Shown here: positions 24,746 through 38,600 of the stretch, piece by piece
Numbering within the stretch: the stretch's first letter is position 1
How the letters are laid out: every line of letters starts with the position of its first letter
DNA from: Glycine soja
Taxonomy: Eukaryota > Streptophyta > Magnoliopsida > Fabales > Fabaceae
Assembly (NCBI RefSeq): GCF_004193775.1
Contig: NC_041005.1
Coordinates: 8,186,501 to 8,250,500, forward strand
Length of the DNA stretch: 64,000 bases
Direction: 5' to 3'
Program-made: the position numbers and the translations under genes
The notes under the pieces: generated by a model
Databases searched by the model: none
Seen by the model: only the letters and a program-made list of their open reading frames with translations
What the model was told of the DNA's origin: nothing

Positions 24746-27700
24746 TCAATGAGGCTGCAATGCTCCTTGAATATTTTTAACAGCGCTGTCATAGTGCACA
24801 AAGCCCATAAACCAAAATTCATGGTTGTCAACAGAGATAATCTGTATATACTTTTCAGATTGGTTGGTTCTGCTTGTTGATGCGTTTACAGCTCTCAGCT
24901 GGTGCAATGGAATGACCACCTAATGCATGGGAAAAAACATATTAAGAATATATATATTAATAACTGCGAAATCTGAACTAAATTAATAGTCTGGCTAATA
25001 ATGATAATGATTTCTTCACTTTATTAGTGTTTTTTATGAAATAATGAAGAAATTAACATTTGTGCAATTTTTTATTAGCAGAAGTCAAAAGAAGAAGAAA
25101 TGAAGTGTCTTAGAGGGAAATTGACGAAAAATGTGGAAGAAAAAGAATTGAAGAAGAGTTGGAAGAATTGGACAACTCGCTCAACACGCAATCCAGGCTC
25201 AGTGCGCAACTCTCGCTTAACAGGCAGTTCTATGCTTACCGTGAAATCTTGCTCAGCACGCAGGTCAGGCTTAGCACGCAGATGCGCGTTCAGTCGAAAT
25301 TAGCGTGAAAAGTAAGTTACCTCATGCCTATCAAAAGGGAGTAGGATGCAAAAGGAAAAGACATACCAAGTCTTAGAGCTCTCCAGTGCAAAAATCCAAC
25401 GCATGAACCTCTCCCTTGGGGAAACCCTCTTTCCTTAGCCATTCCCCCTTTTCTTATTACTAGTCATCCAACCCTTTCTTTCATTAGCCTTCGAAGTATA
25501 AAGCCTCTCATGGCTATGAGAGGCTAAGCCCCCTTAGTTGGAGTCTAACAGCCAGTGCCCTTGTAATGTAACTGTTCTTCTTATCTATTAATACAATTTC
25601 AATTTCTATTGTTATTTTTCTGCTTTTTATTGTTATTGTGTGGTTTGACCATCAATGCATCTGTTTTTAGGGGTTATTCATTGGGAAATGATAATGTCTA
25701 AAAAACTGGGAAAGAGCATCTCAACATTGCATTGCTAGGAATAAAGTGACTTTGTTGTGCCTCTGCATACATCTTTATACCTAATGTTGTTTATTGCTAG
25801 GAATAAAGTGACTTTGTTGTGTACCTCTGCATACATCTTTATACCTAATGTTGTTTATGATTCCATCTTTACAAAGGGATTTGGGAGAAAGAATACATAA
25901 ATTAGGCTCTTCATCATCGTGGAGGATCATGGGAGAACATATTTGCACATGTGAGTGAAAATTGAAAAAAACATTTAATAGAGAAAACCATTAATATTGT
26001 ATCAAGGGTTGTTAGGCATGCTAGGCCCCAACATAATTGTCTTCTAAATAAAAGAATAATATGAAATACATCTTTAAATAGGCTAATAGGCCAAGCAAAA
26101 CTTTCAAATAGGTTAAGCCAAGCCTAGAAATAAGGATAGGTAACAAGCTAGGCTAAAGCTTTTACTTGCCTTGAATTTTAGGCTTGGTCTATTTAAATAA
26201 AACCTATTTCCACCCCTACGGAGGAGTCTAGTTAATAATTATTATATTATTCAAATTTTATCTTTTAAGAAATGAATATTTTATATTTTATTAGGTTTTA
26301 TTATTTTTGGGTTATAAATATTCCCTTTGGTCCTTTTTATAAGAACCAATCTAGAGTGCCTTGTGCATTAATTTTTTCACAAAAGCATCCTTAATTATGA
26401 GTCATAAGTTTAAGTTCAGTAAATAATGAATGGAATACATTAATGTCTTAAGCTCTATGGGAGTCTAACTTTGTCTTGTTTGAAAAGCTTGTTGGAAATT
26501 TTACTTTGACTATTTGCATACATAGCCAATAAAAATTAAAGCAATAAATATAATAATGATAAGAGATTAAAATAATTAAACTAACAAAAGTATTAAAAAA
26601 AAAGAAGAAAAGAGTGTGCCTCATTAATCTAAGGGAAACTTTAGGACAAATTTAATGTTACTAACAAAACTAACTAATTTCTTTAATCTCAGTGAATTAA
26701 TTAATTGAGTCTTGTAAAAAGGATCGGAGGGAGTAATTTAAGTAATTTAAACCTTAAATGATTAACAATTAGACTTTGGGCTGGTTTGTTTCAACTTATT
26801 TGTTAAGAAAATGCTTATTTTAATAGAATAAGCAATTTTTTTTTGTTTTCTTTGTGTGTTTGTCTAAACTGTTTTTACTTAACATAAGTAATTTTCTTCT
26901 TATTTAAGAAGAAAATCCTATCTACTTGTTAGATAAAGCACCTTCTTAAAAAGCGCTTATTTTAAAGTTACTTTTTTTAAGTTTAAACTACTCACCCTTT
27001 GCCTAACTAATAATATTTACATTTCTTGTCTTGTCCTTTAAGCTTATCCAGTTTGAGGTTTGAAGTAACTGGCTTAAGAGAAGTATTCTTGGTTAGCATC
27101 CTACATCTAATACTAATTTGCTATACAAACCAGCACACAGTTTAAAGCCAACCAAATTGTGTCCTGACAAACAGACTAACAACAGAGCACACAGCAACTG
27201 AACTACTCGATCATCATCATCATCATCCTGGACAAGAGTTCAAAAGTAGAGTGCCAAACTATATAATTATAATCGCTAACCCCAATCTGAAGAAAATATT
27301 TATTCTGAATTACCAACATATAGTTTATAAAAAAGCACATTACAAAACCTCATTCTTTGAATAATATCAGAATTCAGGAATTGGAATGTAAAAATATGAA
27401 TAAAGACAAGCAAATATGTAACCATCTTTAATTAATTCCACTCTCCGCATCCTTAAAACCCAAAAAATTAGAAGAATTTATGTATCACACACGTAGAGTC
27501 TGGATTTAAAATTTCAAACAGGATCAGTAAGCATGAAAGACCACCACTACTAAAGATAATCCTTAGTTCCAAGAAATGCAACATAACTGAACTTCGGACC
27601 TGACCAATCAAGCTAGTAAATTGACCATCTCTAAATAAAATTTTGCATTCTCTTAGAAACACATGCAATTCTATCACCTGAATCCAATTTTTAAAAAGTA

Positions 27701-28721
27701 ACAATAAAAATCTACTGTTAGAAGATAATCATAGAAAATGAAGCCATTCGCATAATCACACATCAAATCAGCAAATGTGTATCATATCTTGTATTAGAGG
27801 CCAATAAGTTATACCTTATAATAGCTCCATTGAGTCTGGTCACCACCCACTTGGTAAGAAAGAGGGTTATCACTACAAAATGCCAGCTTTGCCGTTGACA
27901 AATATAAGACACCCATCACAGGTCCAGCCGAGGTAGACAAGTAGCATGCATAAGTTTTCAGAAGCTGCTCCTCTGGAACTGTCTCAAATGTTTGCCTAAA
28001 GATCTTCTCATACCCTCCTTCTGCAAGTACTTTAGTCCCCTGAGCAATCCTCCCCACAGCAGCATCCGCAAAACTCGGTCCCGTTTTCACTGCTCCATGC
28101 AAAATTAAATAAATAATATATACAAGTAAATAATCAACCGTTGAGAAGAGTGCGTGAATTGTTGTGAATCCCTATATCTGTCTTTGATTCCCACAGATTA
28201 AAAAAAAAAACAGAGGAAATGAATACATACAGTGCTGCCACATGTTGCCGGCGAGATCCTCGGCCTTCTTGGTGGCCTCGGCGGCTTTCTTCCCCCATTT
28301 CCCGAGAACGTCTTTCACGGAATCTAAAGTAGCTGCGCAAAAAGAACACCCACAAGTTAGAGGCAGTTGTAAATAATAAAATCAGAAAGAAGGAAAAGAG
28401 AGAGAGAGTAAATGAATTACTCTTGGTAGAAGAAGCAGGAACTGGCGCAGGAGTGACATAGGGATTGGAGTCTTTGGGCATAGTAGTGGCAGCATCTTCG
28501 GAAATGGGAGCGCGAGATTCAGTGTTGAGTGGTGGCGCAACATCGGTGGGGTCCAGTTTAGGGTATGGAGCATAATCGGCAGTGTGAGGCTGAGGCTGAG
28601 ACTGAGATTGAGAATGAGATTCTTCCGGTTTGGTAGTGATGGTTTGGGTGTGGGTGTGGGTTTCTTCTGGTTTGGTGTCGGTGGCTTGGGTTTGGGTTTG
28701 GGTTGGGGCGTCGCCACTCAT
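24746..28721 (-). CDS. GEM-like protein (GRAM domain), four exons
   Basis: Coding exons, in transcript order, are 28421-28721, 28231-28332, 27815-28089 and 24746-24919. All junctions are GT-AG and the sum is 852 nt, giving 283 residues. The N-terminal ~95 residues are low-complexity Gln/Thr/Pro/Ser ([14 protein letters not shown]). A conserved linker follows ([20 protein letters not shown], then [20 protein letters not shown]). The GRAM domain spans about residues 160-240 ([51 protein letters not shown]) and the C-terminus is [17 protein letters not shown]. This matches the GEM/GEM-like (GLABRA2 expression modulator, ABA-responsive-like) family; GRAM domains bind membranes or phosphoinositides. 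Intron 3 is 2.9 kb and repeat-filled. The gene is head to head with the AFB4/5 gene, about 2 kb away. Confidence 0.93.
25100..25440. repeat. Repeat-like segment in GEM intron 3
   Basis: A short plus-strand open frame sits in sequence with repeated CTCAGCACGCAG / CTTAGCACGCAG phrases followed by a CCCTCTTTCC-rich stretch. This phrase style is seen in degenerate legume retroelement DNA. No domain is recognisable and the assignment is tentative. Confidence 0.3.
25731..25858. repeat. 62-bp direct tandem duplication in GEM intron 3
   Basis: ATTGCTAGGAATAAAGTGAC starts at 25731 and again at 25793. The two copies differ mainly by a 2-3 nt insertion (GTA) in the second. Confidence 0.9.
26321..26733. 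mobile_element. Stowaway-type MITE in GEM intron 3
   Basis: The left end TTCCCTTTGGTCCTTTTTAT and the reverse complement of the right end CTCCCTCCGATCCTTTTTAC are inverted repeats. Each end is flanked by TA (26319-26320 and 26734-26735), the target site of Tc1/mariner Stowaway elements, and CTCCCTCCG is the familiar plant Stowaway terminus. The element is 413 bp, non-coding and moderately diverged. Confidence 0.6.
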
Positions 28722-30761
28722 GTTGGCTTAGGTTTTCTCTGCTTCGGGATCGGCAACGGGTGATCGCGATTGCGAGTGGATGATGAAACGTGCGTGCTAC
28801 TTCAATTGAAATTTGAAACGTCAATTTCTGCAAAACCGTCCAACTGATTCAAAAGGTTCAAGGTTTCAACTTTCAACGCTCTTTCTGGATCTACCCGTTG
28901 TGTTGTGTCTGGGCGTGTTTTTTTGAGCTTGTTTTTGGTCTTGCTTCACTTTCACTTTTCCAAACTAACACTAATGGACTTCTTCTCTCTACCCATTGGA
29001 CCAACTTGTGATGATTAGCGGGCCTCTGATAAAAATAGGCCCAATATTATAAGGGTCTGTATACATTTTGAACATGATTTCTACTAGCAGAAACTTTGGT
29101 TATTTCTCTAGTAATTTTTTTAAGGTTTAAATATATTTTTGTCCTTGTAATTTAGTATTTTTTTTTTATTTTTAGTCCTTAAAATACTTTAGGTAACGCT
29201 TTGAATAATAAAAAAAATTATTTAAAATTTCATAAGGATAAAAAAAAAACTAAGCTATAAGAAGTAGAAAGATATTTAAGCCTTCTTTTAAATAACAGAA
29301 GAGTAATTAGAAGCTCTATAAATTTGAAATTTTTAAACACAAAATGGTTTTACACTTTTACTTTTCATCTATGAAGGCAAATCGCTGTTAGCAGACGGAC
29401 GTCGACTAATCATAACACGTACAGTTTTGCTAACAAATGAATTGGGCCATAACGATTTCTTACTAAAATAAGAAACATAACAAATGAATTGGGCCATCAC
29501 AATGTGAAACTGTTGGGAAATATGAACTAATTTGCTAAAGGTTTCTTTGATGTTTTTCCTTCTATGTATGTCATTATTTTTAGACCAAATTTACATGAGT
29601 TTTATTCTACCTAATTCAGCCTTTATTCAAAATGAATCAATCTTGAGACTATATAGTAGTACTAATTTTTTTACTTTGAAGGTAAAAAGGACACATTACA
29701 AGGAATGAAACAATAATAGTAAAAGAGTTCAGGGTCATGACTCATGAGAAAGGAAAAGAAAAAGACGTGACATATTTTCATGGTAGAAAGTTGAAACCAC
29801 AAATAGATGAAAACAGATTAGGTATTAGATGCATGTCTGGATTTCAGTTCAAAATATGATATACGAATGTCAAAGTAAATTTAATGGTCAACAAATTCAA
29901 TTTTATAAAAAGAAGGATCTTAATGTTTTTGTAAATTTCATTTAACTTAAAACTTTTATTTACAACTGAAAAACAAATATGCATTACATCGAATCTCTCA
30001 AACAATTAGCTAGGTTCAGAACTGTAGTTAGTAGAAAATTCTCCTACGCCTTTTGGTTTTTAATAGTAAAAAATAACATAAAAACTACAAATATATATTA
30101 TAATAATCATAATTTGACAACTTGCAATAGGAGGTCAAATTATATTGTGCACTCCATAATCCACCCTAAAATGATCATTACGAAACTAGAAGAGCATTTT
30201 AAAATTAGCCGAATCTTAGACTCTTTTTGTTAGGGCTTCTTAGCCTCTTTTGTTTTTGTTTCTGTTAATTGCCCTACTCATACAAAAAATACCCAAAACT
30301 CTGTCTTTTAATTAGTTTGGATAATAAATTTTAACAAATTCAACCTAAGGTACACTCCTAACCTAACGTATACTTCTAAGATCAATTTGTGTGAATTGAT
30401 CTTAGGAGTGTGTCTACTTAATCAATAATATAATTTAAATATATAATTATGTTAAATATTTAAAAATGAAATTTTATTATTATTTTTCCAATCAATATTA
30501 CATTTCATAGAAGAAATTTATGCCATAAATAAAAAAAAATAAACATTACTAATTATATATTTTACTAAGGAATAAAGTGAGAGTTAAGAAAAATCTAAAA
30601 GAAAAAAGGAAAAAAATGCAGACAGGGTTGTAAGAAAAAGTAATGGAGGTAAATAAGGAGGGAGAGGAGAAGTGAGTGGAGAGAGACAGAGACAGCAAAG
30701 CAGAGGCGACTCTTGCTCCTCCTTCCTCAGTCTCTCATTTTCTCTATCTCTGAAGCCAAAG
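28722..30761. other. Shared upstream region of the GEM-like and AFB4/5 genes
   Basis: About 2.0 kb separate the two divergent start codons, so this stretch must contain both promoters and 5' leaders. Near 28860-28960 and 30600-30760 the composition is pyrimidine- or purine-rich, as in plant 5' UTRs. The middle is AT-rich with no exon recognised. No individual regulatory site is assigned. Confidence 0.6.
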
Positions 30762-32676
30762 ATGAACCAAATCGACGACGGTCGAACCCTCTCCCCTCTG
30801 CCGGACCAGGTCCTGGAGAACGTCCTGGAAAGCGTGCTCCACTTCCTCACCTCCCGGCGCGACCGCAACGCCGCCTCACTGGTCTGCAAGTCCTGGTACC
30901 GCGCCGAGGCCCTCACCCGCACCGAGCTCTTCATCGGAAACTGCTACGCCGTGTCCCCCCGCCGCGCCACCGGCCGATTCCCCCGCGTCCGGTCCGTGAC
31001 CATCAAGGGCAAGCCACGCTTCGCCGACTTCGACCTCATGCCCCTGAACTGGGGGGCCCACTTCACCCCCTGGGTCACCGCACTCTCCCAATCTTACCAC
31101 TCCTCCCTCAACAAACTCCACCTCAAACGCATGTCCCTCACCGACCACGACCTCACCCTCCTCTCCCACTCCCTCCCCTCCTTCCAAGACCTCCTTCTCA
31201 CGTGCTGCGAAGGCTTCGGCACCACCGCTCTCGCCGCCCTCGCCTCCAACTGCAGGTTCTTACTAATCTTACTAAAAAAAAAAGTTAGTATTTATTTATT
31301 ACTGATCAATGTGGGATCTCCAATACTTACAGATTGCTGAGAGTGCTTGAACCAGTGGAATGCGTGGTGGAGGTTGGCGACGAGGAATTGGATTGGATAT
31401 CGTGTTTTCCGGAGATTGACGCTCAGACATATTTGGAGTCTCTTGTTTTTGACTGCGTGGAGTGTCCAATTAACTTGGAGGCTTTGGAGAGGCTCGTGGC
31501 CCGGTCCCCCTCTTTGAGGAAGCTCAGGCTGAATCGTTATGTTTCCATGTCTCAGCTGCATCGCTTGATGCATCGAGCGCCGCAGTTGACGCATCTGGGA
31601 ACTGGTTCGTTCAGTGCTTCGGAGCTGGATCAGGAACTGGATTTCGCGTCTGCGTTCGCGGCTTGTAAATCGTTGGTTTGTTTGTCTGGGTTCAGAGAGA
31701 TTTGGCCGGATTATCTCCCTGCTATTTATCCAGCTTGTGCCAATCTCATATCCTTGAATTTCAGCTATGCTGATATCAGTGCGGATCAGCTCATATCGGT
31801 CATACGTCACTGTCATAAGCTGCAGACGTTTTGGGTATCTTTTGTCTTGTTTGGTTTGTTGTATGGATTGAATTGGGAATTAGAAATTAGGAATTAAAGT
31901 AGTGTCTTGGTGTTGTGCAGGTCCTAGATACCATATGCGATGAAGGGCTTCAAGCAGTGGCTGAGACTTGCAAGGATTTGCGTGAGCTTCGGGTTTTCCC
32001 TGTCAATACCCGGGAGGAGATAGAAGGTCCCGTGTCTGAGGTGGGGTTTGAGGCGATTTCTCGAGGTTGTAGGAAACTGCAGTCGATTCTTTTTTTCTGC
32101 CAGAGGATGACGAATGCTGCCGTGGTAGCCATGTCGAACAACTGCCCGGATCTTGTGGTGTTTCGGTTGTGTATAATTGGGCGGTATAGGCCAGACCCAG
32201 AGACGCTAGAACCCATGGATGAGGGTTTTGGTGCCATTGTTATGAACTGCAAGAAGCTCACTCGGCTTGCTGTGTCTGGTTTGCTGACTGATCGGGCTTT
32301 TAACTACATTGGGACGTATGGGAAGTTGATTAGGACGCTGTCAGTTGCCTTTGCTGGAGACACTGATCTGGGACTCCAATATGTTCTTGAAGGATGTCCT
32401 AATCTGCAGAAGCTTGAAATCAGAGACAGTCCATTTGGGGATGGAGCTTTACGTTCTGGCTTGCATCATTTTTACAACATGAGGTTCCTCTGGATGTCCT
32501 CATGTAAGTTGACGCGCCAAGCTTGCCGGGAAGTCGCACGAATGCTGCCCCATCTGGTGTTGGAAGTCATCAATAGTGAAGAGGACAAAGCCGATGATAT
32601 TGAGATTCTGTACATGTATCGGTCTCTGGACAGGCCACGGGATGATGCTCCAAAAGTTGTTACCATCCTTTGCTGA
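30762..32676 (+). CDS. AFB5: Auxin co-receptor F-box/LRR protein, AFB4/AFB5 clade
   Basis: Three exons (30762-31255, 31333-31834, 31921-32676) encode 583 residues. An F-box at about residues 13-55 ([32 protein letters not shown]) is followed by leucine-rich repeats to the C-terminus. The protein should sit in a nuclear SCF ubiquitin ligase that binds Aux/IAA repressors in the presence of auxin. Clade evidence: [48 protein letters not shown] and [13 protein letters not shown] are AFB4/5-like rather than TIR1/AFB2-like. Residue Arg86 (GKPRFADF, codon 31017-31019) is where TIR1 has its auxin-pocket His; Arg there is typical of AFB4/5, the picloram-type auxin receptors. The N-terminal extension before the F-box is shorter than I recall for Arabidopsis AFB5. 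The symbol marks the clade; AFB4 and AFB5 cannot be separated by eye. Confidence 0.93.
32474..32494 (+). promoter_or_regulatory. Degenerate miR393-site position in AFB4/5 gene
   Basis: The codons for [10 protein letters not shown] lie where TIR1/AFB2/AFB3 genes carry the miR393 target. Aligned with my recollection of the TIR1 site, about 7 of 21 positions differ, including several in the seed-pairing half. The site is therefore probably weak or lost, as reported for AFB4/5-type genes. Confidence 0.4.
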
Positions 32677-35600
32677 TTCTTTCAAACTCAACAAGTTTAT
32701 GGCTTTTTCCCTTGTTATGGGGGCTGCTGAGTGAAATTATAGAGCAGGGATTCTTAAATAAACCTAACCTGCCACAAGATTCATCATTATTTGTACTGTC
32801 AATGTCAAAAAAAGTTGAGCTAACAACTCTGCTGTTCTTGGCCAACACTGTTGTGATGGCAGGCCATAGATTCTATTATGTGGCAAAGCATTTCAAATTC
32901 TGCATTCTTGTTCATGGGAGAGAACTTGGGGAATAGCAACGGGAGAGGGTGTGCTGAGAATGATGCAGATGATAAGAATTCCTGTAGTTATCGTATCAGG
33001 CCATCCAATGTTGTATCACCATTATTAAAATTTATGTCCTCTTTTTTATTCGTTTTATCATGAAGACCTACCATATTGAGGAAGGTAGAGATTGCTGAAG
33101 CTGCTTTGAGGATTTGTTAATAAGCATTATTTGTCTCCTTGGTCAAATAGATGATGATGGTTTACCGTACCAGTAGAAAAGGGAAAGCATTCGCTTTTTT
33201 AAGGACTTAGTCTGTGTATGCTGACTCAGATGATAGTTAGTTTAAGCTGTAGGTGGTGAGAATCCTATCACCAGACTGATATAAGCGAATATGCGCTCCC
33301 CTTATTGTTTTCTCTGATGTGTGTTTCTGTAGCTCCAGACTTTTGAATTTATTTTTAGTTAGCAATTGTTACGTGGTTTAATAAATGCCAGAATATGCAT
33401 GGACCATATATGAACTTACTTACTGGGGCTGTGTCTATGCATTTCATTTTCTGAATGCAGAATGATCAATTGAGTGTGAACGCCCATTGATTATGTGTAT
33501 GATATTCTATTTTATTCAGGTACTTGTGTGTCTTCCAGTGTATCTGGTTTATGCAGAGAACCGGACTTTATTAGTCGCATTCTAAATCAATTCCTCATGG
33601 TATGAGGGAGCCAATAATTTGATGGCTTCTATCTCGCACTCTCATAATTAGGAAAGAAATATTTCATTCTGCTTTGTTGATATTCAATATGGCATAATGC
33701 AAGAATGGTAAAAGAAAACTAAACATCAAAGTGGGATCTGACTGTGCAAATGAAACAAGTGATGGGGGAGCAAAGTTTCGGTTTTCTTTCTTGTCTAACC
33801 ATTTTCTGTTGCGCCAAGTGGACCATGGCCAAATGCCAATGTTCTCACATAAAACTGACCCCTTTGCAATTTTAGCTATTTACCCACTTCCTTTTTTAGT
33901 CTGATCCTCACCTTCAATGACTCGGATTACGTTGCTGAGGATAAGAAGCTTGAGCGGTAATAAATGAAACATTCAGTTCTCATTATTAGGCATATCCATC
34001 CATAATGTAATAAAAAAACTTCCATTGCCCAGAGGCTCTTCGCTATGCGAAGGTATGGCGGGAAAAGTCCCTTCATATTGTAATTACCCTTTTCCGTGTG
34101 TATTTGCATGTGTATGGATAAATTTTGATAATCTTGATTTTCTAAAATTAATTTACTTAAAAAATGATTTTTTTTTGTACAGATTAAAAAATGAGTTTGT
34201 TTATGTTCGAGTATATATATGTGAAAAGTGATTTTCCGTTTGCCTCAACATGTATTTCAATAAGCATTTTTAAATGATTTCAAATGCTAATTATATAAAA
34301 TTGACTTTTAAGTACCTATGTGGGAAAAGTGAATGAGTGTTATTTGGATGATATTAATTATAACTATTTTATATGTAATTTTTTAAAAGTTAAATTTATT
34401 TTATAAACTTTTTTTTAGTAATTATGCAAAAAGTTAAAAACATATAAAAACTACTGGAGCAAAATAAACAAAAGAATTTATCGCAACAGTAACATTTTTT
34501 TTGTCTACTTTAGTTTACAAGCAAATTCTAGAAGGAAAGCACGGGACATGACATTTACCAAATTTTTAGTGTTTGTCTGTTTGACATGATGTAAACGTAA
34601 ATGGAGGCACAACTAATCATAGCACGAGTTATTTTCTTGCGAGTAACCATCACTATCTTGATCCTATAAGAAAAGTGGTGGAGAAAAAGAAGAAAGAAAG
34701 ATGAGAGAAGAAAGAAAGATGAGAGAAGAAAGGAAATTGGTATGACCTTAGACGGGTCGGAACGGTCCTCTTTCACCTTAACACTTGTTTCACTCATATA
34801 GCCGTCAAATGCTTTTAATGACTCTACTGATTAGTAATTATGGTATGACTAGAGCATCTCTAATTATATTTATATAAGCAAATTAATTATGTCACTTTAA
34901 TTTTAAGTAATTTAATTAATTTTTTTTCTAATATATATTTTTAATAATAAGTTATTTAACTTATAAATATTTTATTTTTTTTCTTTGATATTTAATATAA
35001 AGTTAAATAATTTATGGGCAATGATTATTTATATAAACAATTTTTTCTTTTTAATTTTAAACGGTTCAAAATCACATGGGTTATATTAAAATAATATTTA
35101 TTAAACAACTCCTATAGTATCTTAGATACTCTTTGGCAGCCTGCAGACCATTCCATCACTTTTTCAATAAAAAGAATTTCATCAAAATTACATGATCTAA
35201 ATGGAAAGAATAATGTATAAACACGCAACCTGATATGGTTAGCACATGCATTATACTGTTTGCTAAGCACGCATAAACGATGATCATAACAAATGATAGT
35301 AATAATTATAATGAGTTGTTGCAATGCTAAAAAGTTGAAGTTCTTTGGGCTGATTGGTGAGGACCCATCTGGGTGTGGCCACACAGCGTGATCATTAAAG
35401 TGTGTGGGCCGTGTGTACGGTGATGGATTGAGTTACATTATTTATAGCTTTGTGCATATTAAGATATTTTATAATCATGCATTTGATCAAATAATGATAT
35501 CATAGTTGATACAATAATGGTGGACGGGTACAAAATATCAAACAAGGAAGCCAATAACTGCAAGGCAAGTGAGTGACATTGGCCGTGGCTGGTGTCGGTG

Positions 35601-38600
35601 TCTTGGTAGGGAAAGGAAATGTTAGGAAATGGTCGGTGGAGCCACAAAAGGGTTTTTTGGTTTTCCACAAATTTGGTCAGTTAAGCACATTTCATGTTGA
35701 TCTAAGCACGGGTCAACCACTAAAGTATAATGCAGTGTGCTATGCTATTACCATTGTATTAAGCTCCTCCTCCACTATTGTTGTTCATCTGGAATTAACT
35801 TGTTAGTGACGCATTCTTTTCGAGCACCAATTTCTGGATTGATCTTTTGATTTTTCCTAACTGAACCCGTCTCCCATTTTATATGTTAGAGACCATGATC
35901 AGAGCAGTGGCTTGAAGGAAAGTAGGTTGAATTTTCATGTAGACGGACGGCAATTGCTGATTTCAATAATATCCTGTATACTAACATTGCAGACCTATGT
36001 GTAGGTACAACGTTTATTTCCAAATTCACAATTTTATTATATAAACTATATAGTGTTACTTTATATAACATATGATATATTGATTTTTCCATTCGTTGCA
36101 AAAAATTTGTCTAACTTTGCTCTATAACATCTGCATAAGAACAGGATGCTAAGAGATTTCACTTGTGTATATATCTCAAACAAGTGTATGTCATGTCGAG
36201 TGAGAATATCATTTTGTTAGGAGTCTATCACGTCATTTTTACATGAATGGTCTTATTTAAATGTATCACATGGAGTAATAAATAATATGCTCAACTAGAA
36301 AGTAGAAAATTAGAGAATTACTGAACTTCAGTATTATTTAAATCATTAATGCCTCCAAAAATATTCAGTTTGCTTAGACTGCCATATCAAATGTCTAAAA
36401 ATGAAGAATAAGAACTGGTTATTGGAGACTTTCTTTTGAAAGGCCCAATGTGCTTTTAGTTTGGCAGAAATCCAGGGTTCATAACAAAGGAAGAAGAACC
36501 CTCTCAGCATCATTAAAATATATGTCCCCAATTGAAGGCATGAAACATGCACTAATATTAAAGGGCCTCCTCTCAATGAATCAGTAAATCACTCAGGACA
36601 AGCAGTCAAGTCAGATTGTCAGAGTCTCTTTAGATAAGTTGCAGATTTTAGTCCCTTCAAAGGTTAATCATAATACAGATAACCATTGAAGAAAAGGTTT
36701 TCAAAAAAGAAAGTAGCATTATTCCCTCCTTCATTATCTTTGTCCATTCCTATACACAACTAGAATGCAAATAGCGTTTGAACAATGATGCACAAGACCT
36801 TTTTTTTTTTTGGGAATAAACGGGGTCAAAACATCTTTCTTTTCCATTTACCTTTAGTCTTCCCTCTTTCTCACAGTGTATTAAGGAACTGGATCTCCTA
36901 AGTTGATAATTTAACTGTACATACACAAATTAGTACATACTAGTTAGTAATTAGAGATACACAAAATAGAAGATACACATATTAGTACATCCTTAACCCT
37001 TAAGAAATGATATTACTTCCTCCATTTTATTATAATTAGTGTAAGAAAAAAAATTTGTGTAAAATAATTGTTATTTTAATTTTTATGTAACATTAATTAT
37101 CTTTTTACTTATATATCTTATATATTAACCGTGAACAACAAAATTTATAAATAAATAATTTAATGATGATTTAAAATTAAGTACAGCTGAGAATCCTACT
37201 TGGAGGTGGTGGGTCGGTCCCCTACTCTAAAATTGGCATGTAGATGGTTGCTCACAGTCATAGGCTTGATGTTGATGTCATGTTTTGTTAAATTTCCCTT
37301 CAAACAGAACCACAGACCAGTTATCTGCCAATGCTAATAACCCATTAGTTTGATCAAACAGCCTCCCCCACTTGTGGAATATCTAGAACAGAACTTCAAA
37401 TCCCATTAAAACCTTTTCTTTAGTTGCATATGTGAAAAAGTGGTAAAGAAAAGACTATCACAATAATTTCTCCTTTAGAATCATCAGAACTCAACTCTAA
37501 TTCTAACTCCGTCCCATCTCAACATCTTAGCATCTGTCTTTCAAGCGTGACATATTGACATGTAACCAGGGCCACGGCCAGAAATTATCTCCTAAGGCAA
37601 TTATCTTACGCCTCAAATTCTTCTTACTTATTATTATTATATTGGAACGCATTATTAATTGTCTCAATTGCTCCTTTTTCTCATGTTTTTAATAAAGCCC
37701 GTTTGTTATATTGAATATGTACAATACATAAAATAGTTAAAAGAAGACAAAAAATGCATTATTAAAAGAGGAAAATAGTTTTAACAAATAAATATGAAGT
37801 TAACAAGAATACAACATTAGTTGATAAGTTATAACTGTGAAGGAGCCGTTAGAACAATGTGAAATAGAGACAATCCCATACTTGTTAATTACTATTGTTC
37901 ATTTCCATAGTTAAGTAACTGTTTATTTATTTTCTATTTATTTAACAAACTTCAACTTTTATATTTCTCTTTTAAAAAAACAATTCTCTCATTCTTTTTT
38001 ACGTTCATACACTAGTCTTAATAATAATTCTAGCCAAGATATTCCAAAATTTCTACACAGGCATGGATGTAACAATAGTCCCTGTGCGTTTAACAAAAAC
38101 ATACATTAAGATAGAGCAAGCACTCATTGAATCTTTCTTTCTGAGAGAAGGTGGCATCTTCGGTCAGGACTCAGGGTCACTTTTGTTTAAATCAAAATAA
38201 AGCAGCGTGACTGTCAGACTGTCAGCTTCAACTCGGTCAAAAGAAGCAGGAGTGGAAGCAAGAAAAGTTTGCAAGTTTTAAATTCATGGTGGAGCCCATT
38301 TTAGTATGATCGAACTTAACCGAATCGATGCAAATATAATATTTGGGTGTGTTTGGTTGCACGTTTGTACTCATCAAACTTGAGTCTTGAATTCTTCAAA
38401 TGCAATTATTCTTGTGATGAGTAGTGTATTTGAAAATTCGTTAAGAATGAAAGAATTACATATGAGATATGGAAGTTATAATTATTAGCTTTTTAAAATC
38501 ACATTTAAACATTGAAACCAAATATGCTATAGAAGTTTGGAATTGAATTTAAAATGTGAGTTTCACCCTCGAACATGGATTCAATTAGAAGTTAACTTTT

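Noticed and set aside
30713..31288. Pro/Arg/His-rich frame overlapping AFB exon 1
   Set aside because: It is an out-of-frame reading of the C-rich AFB4/5 coding exon and has no splice continuation.
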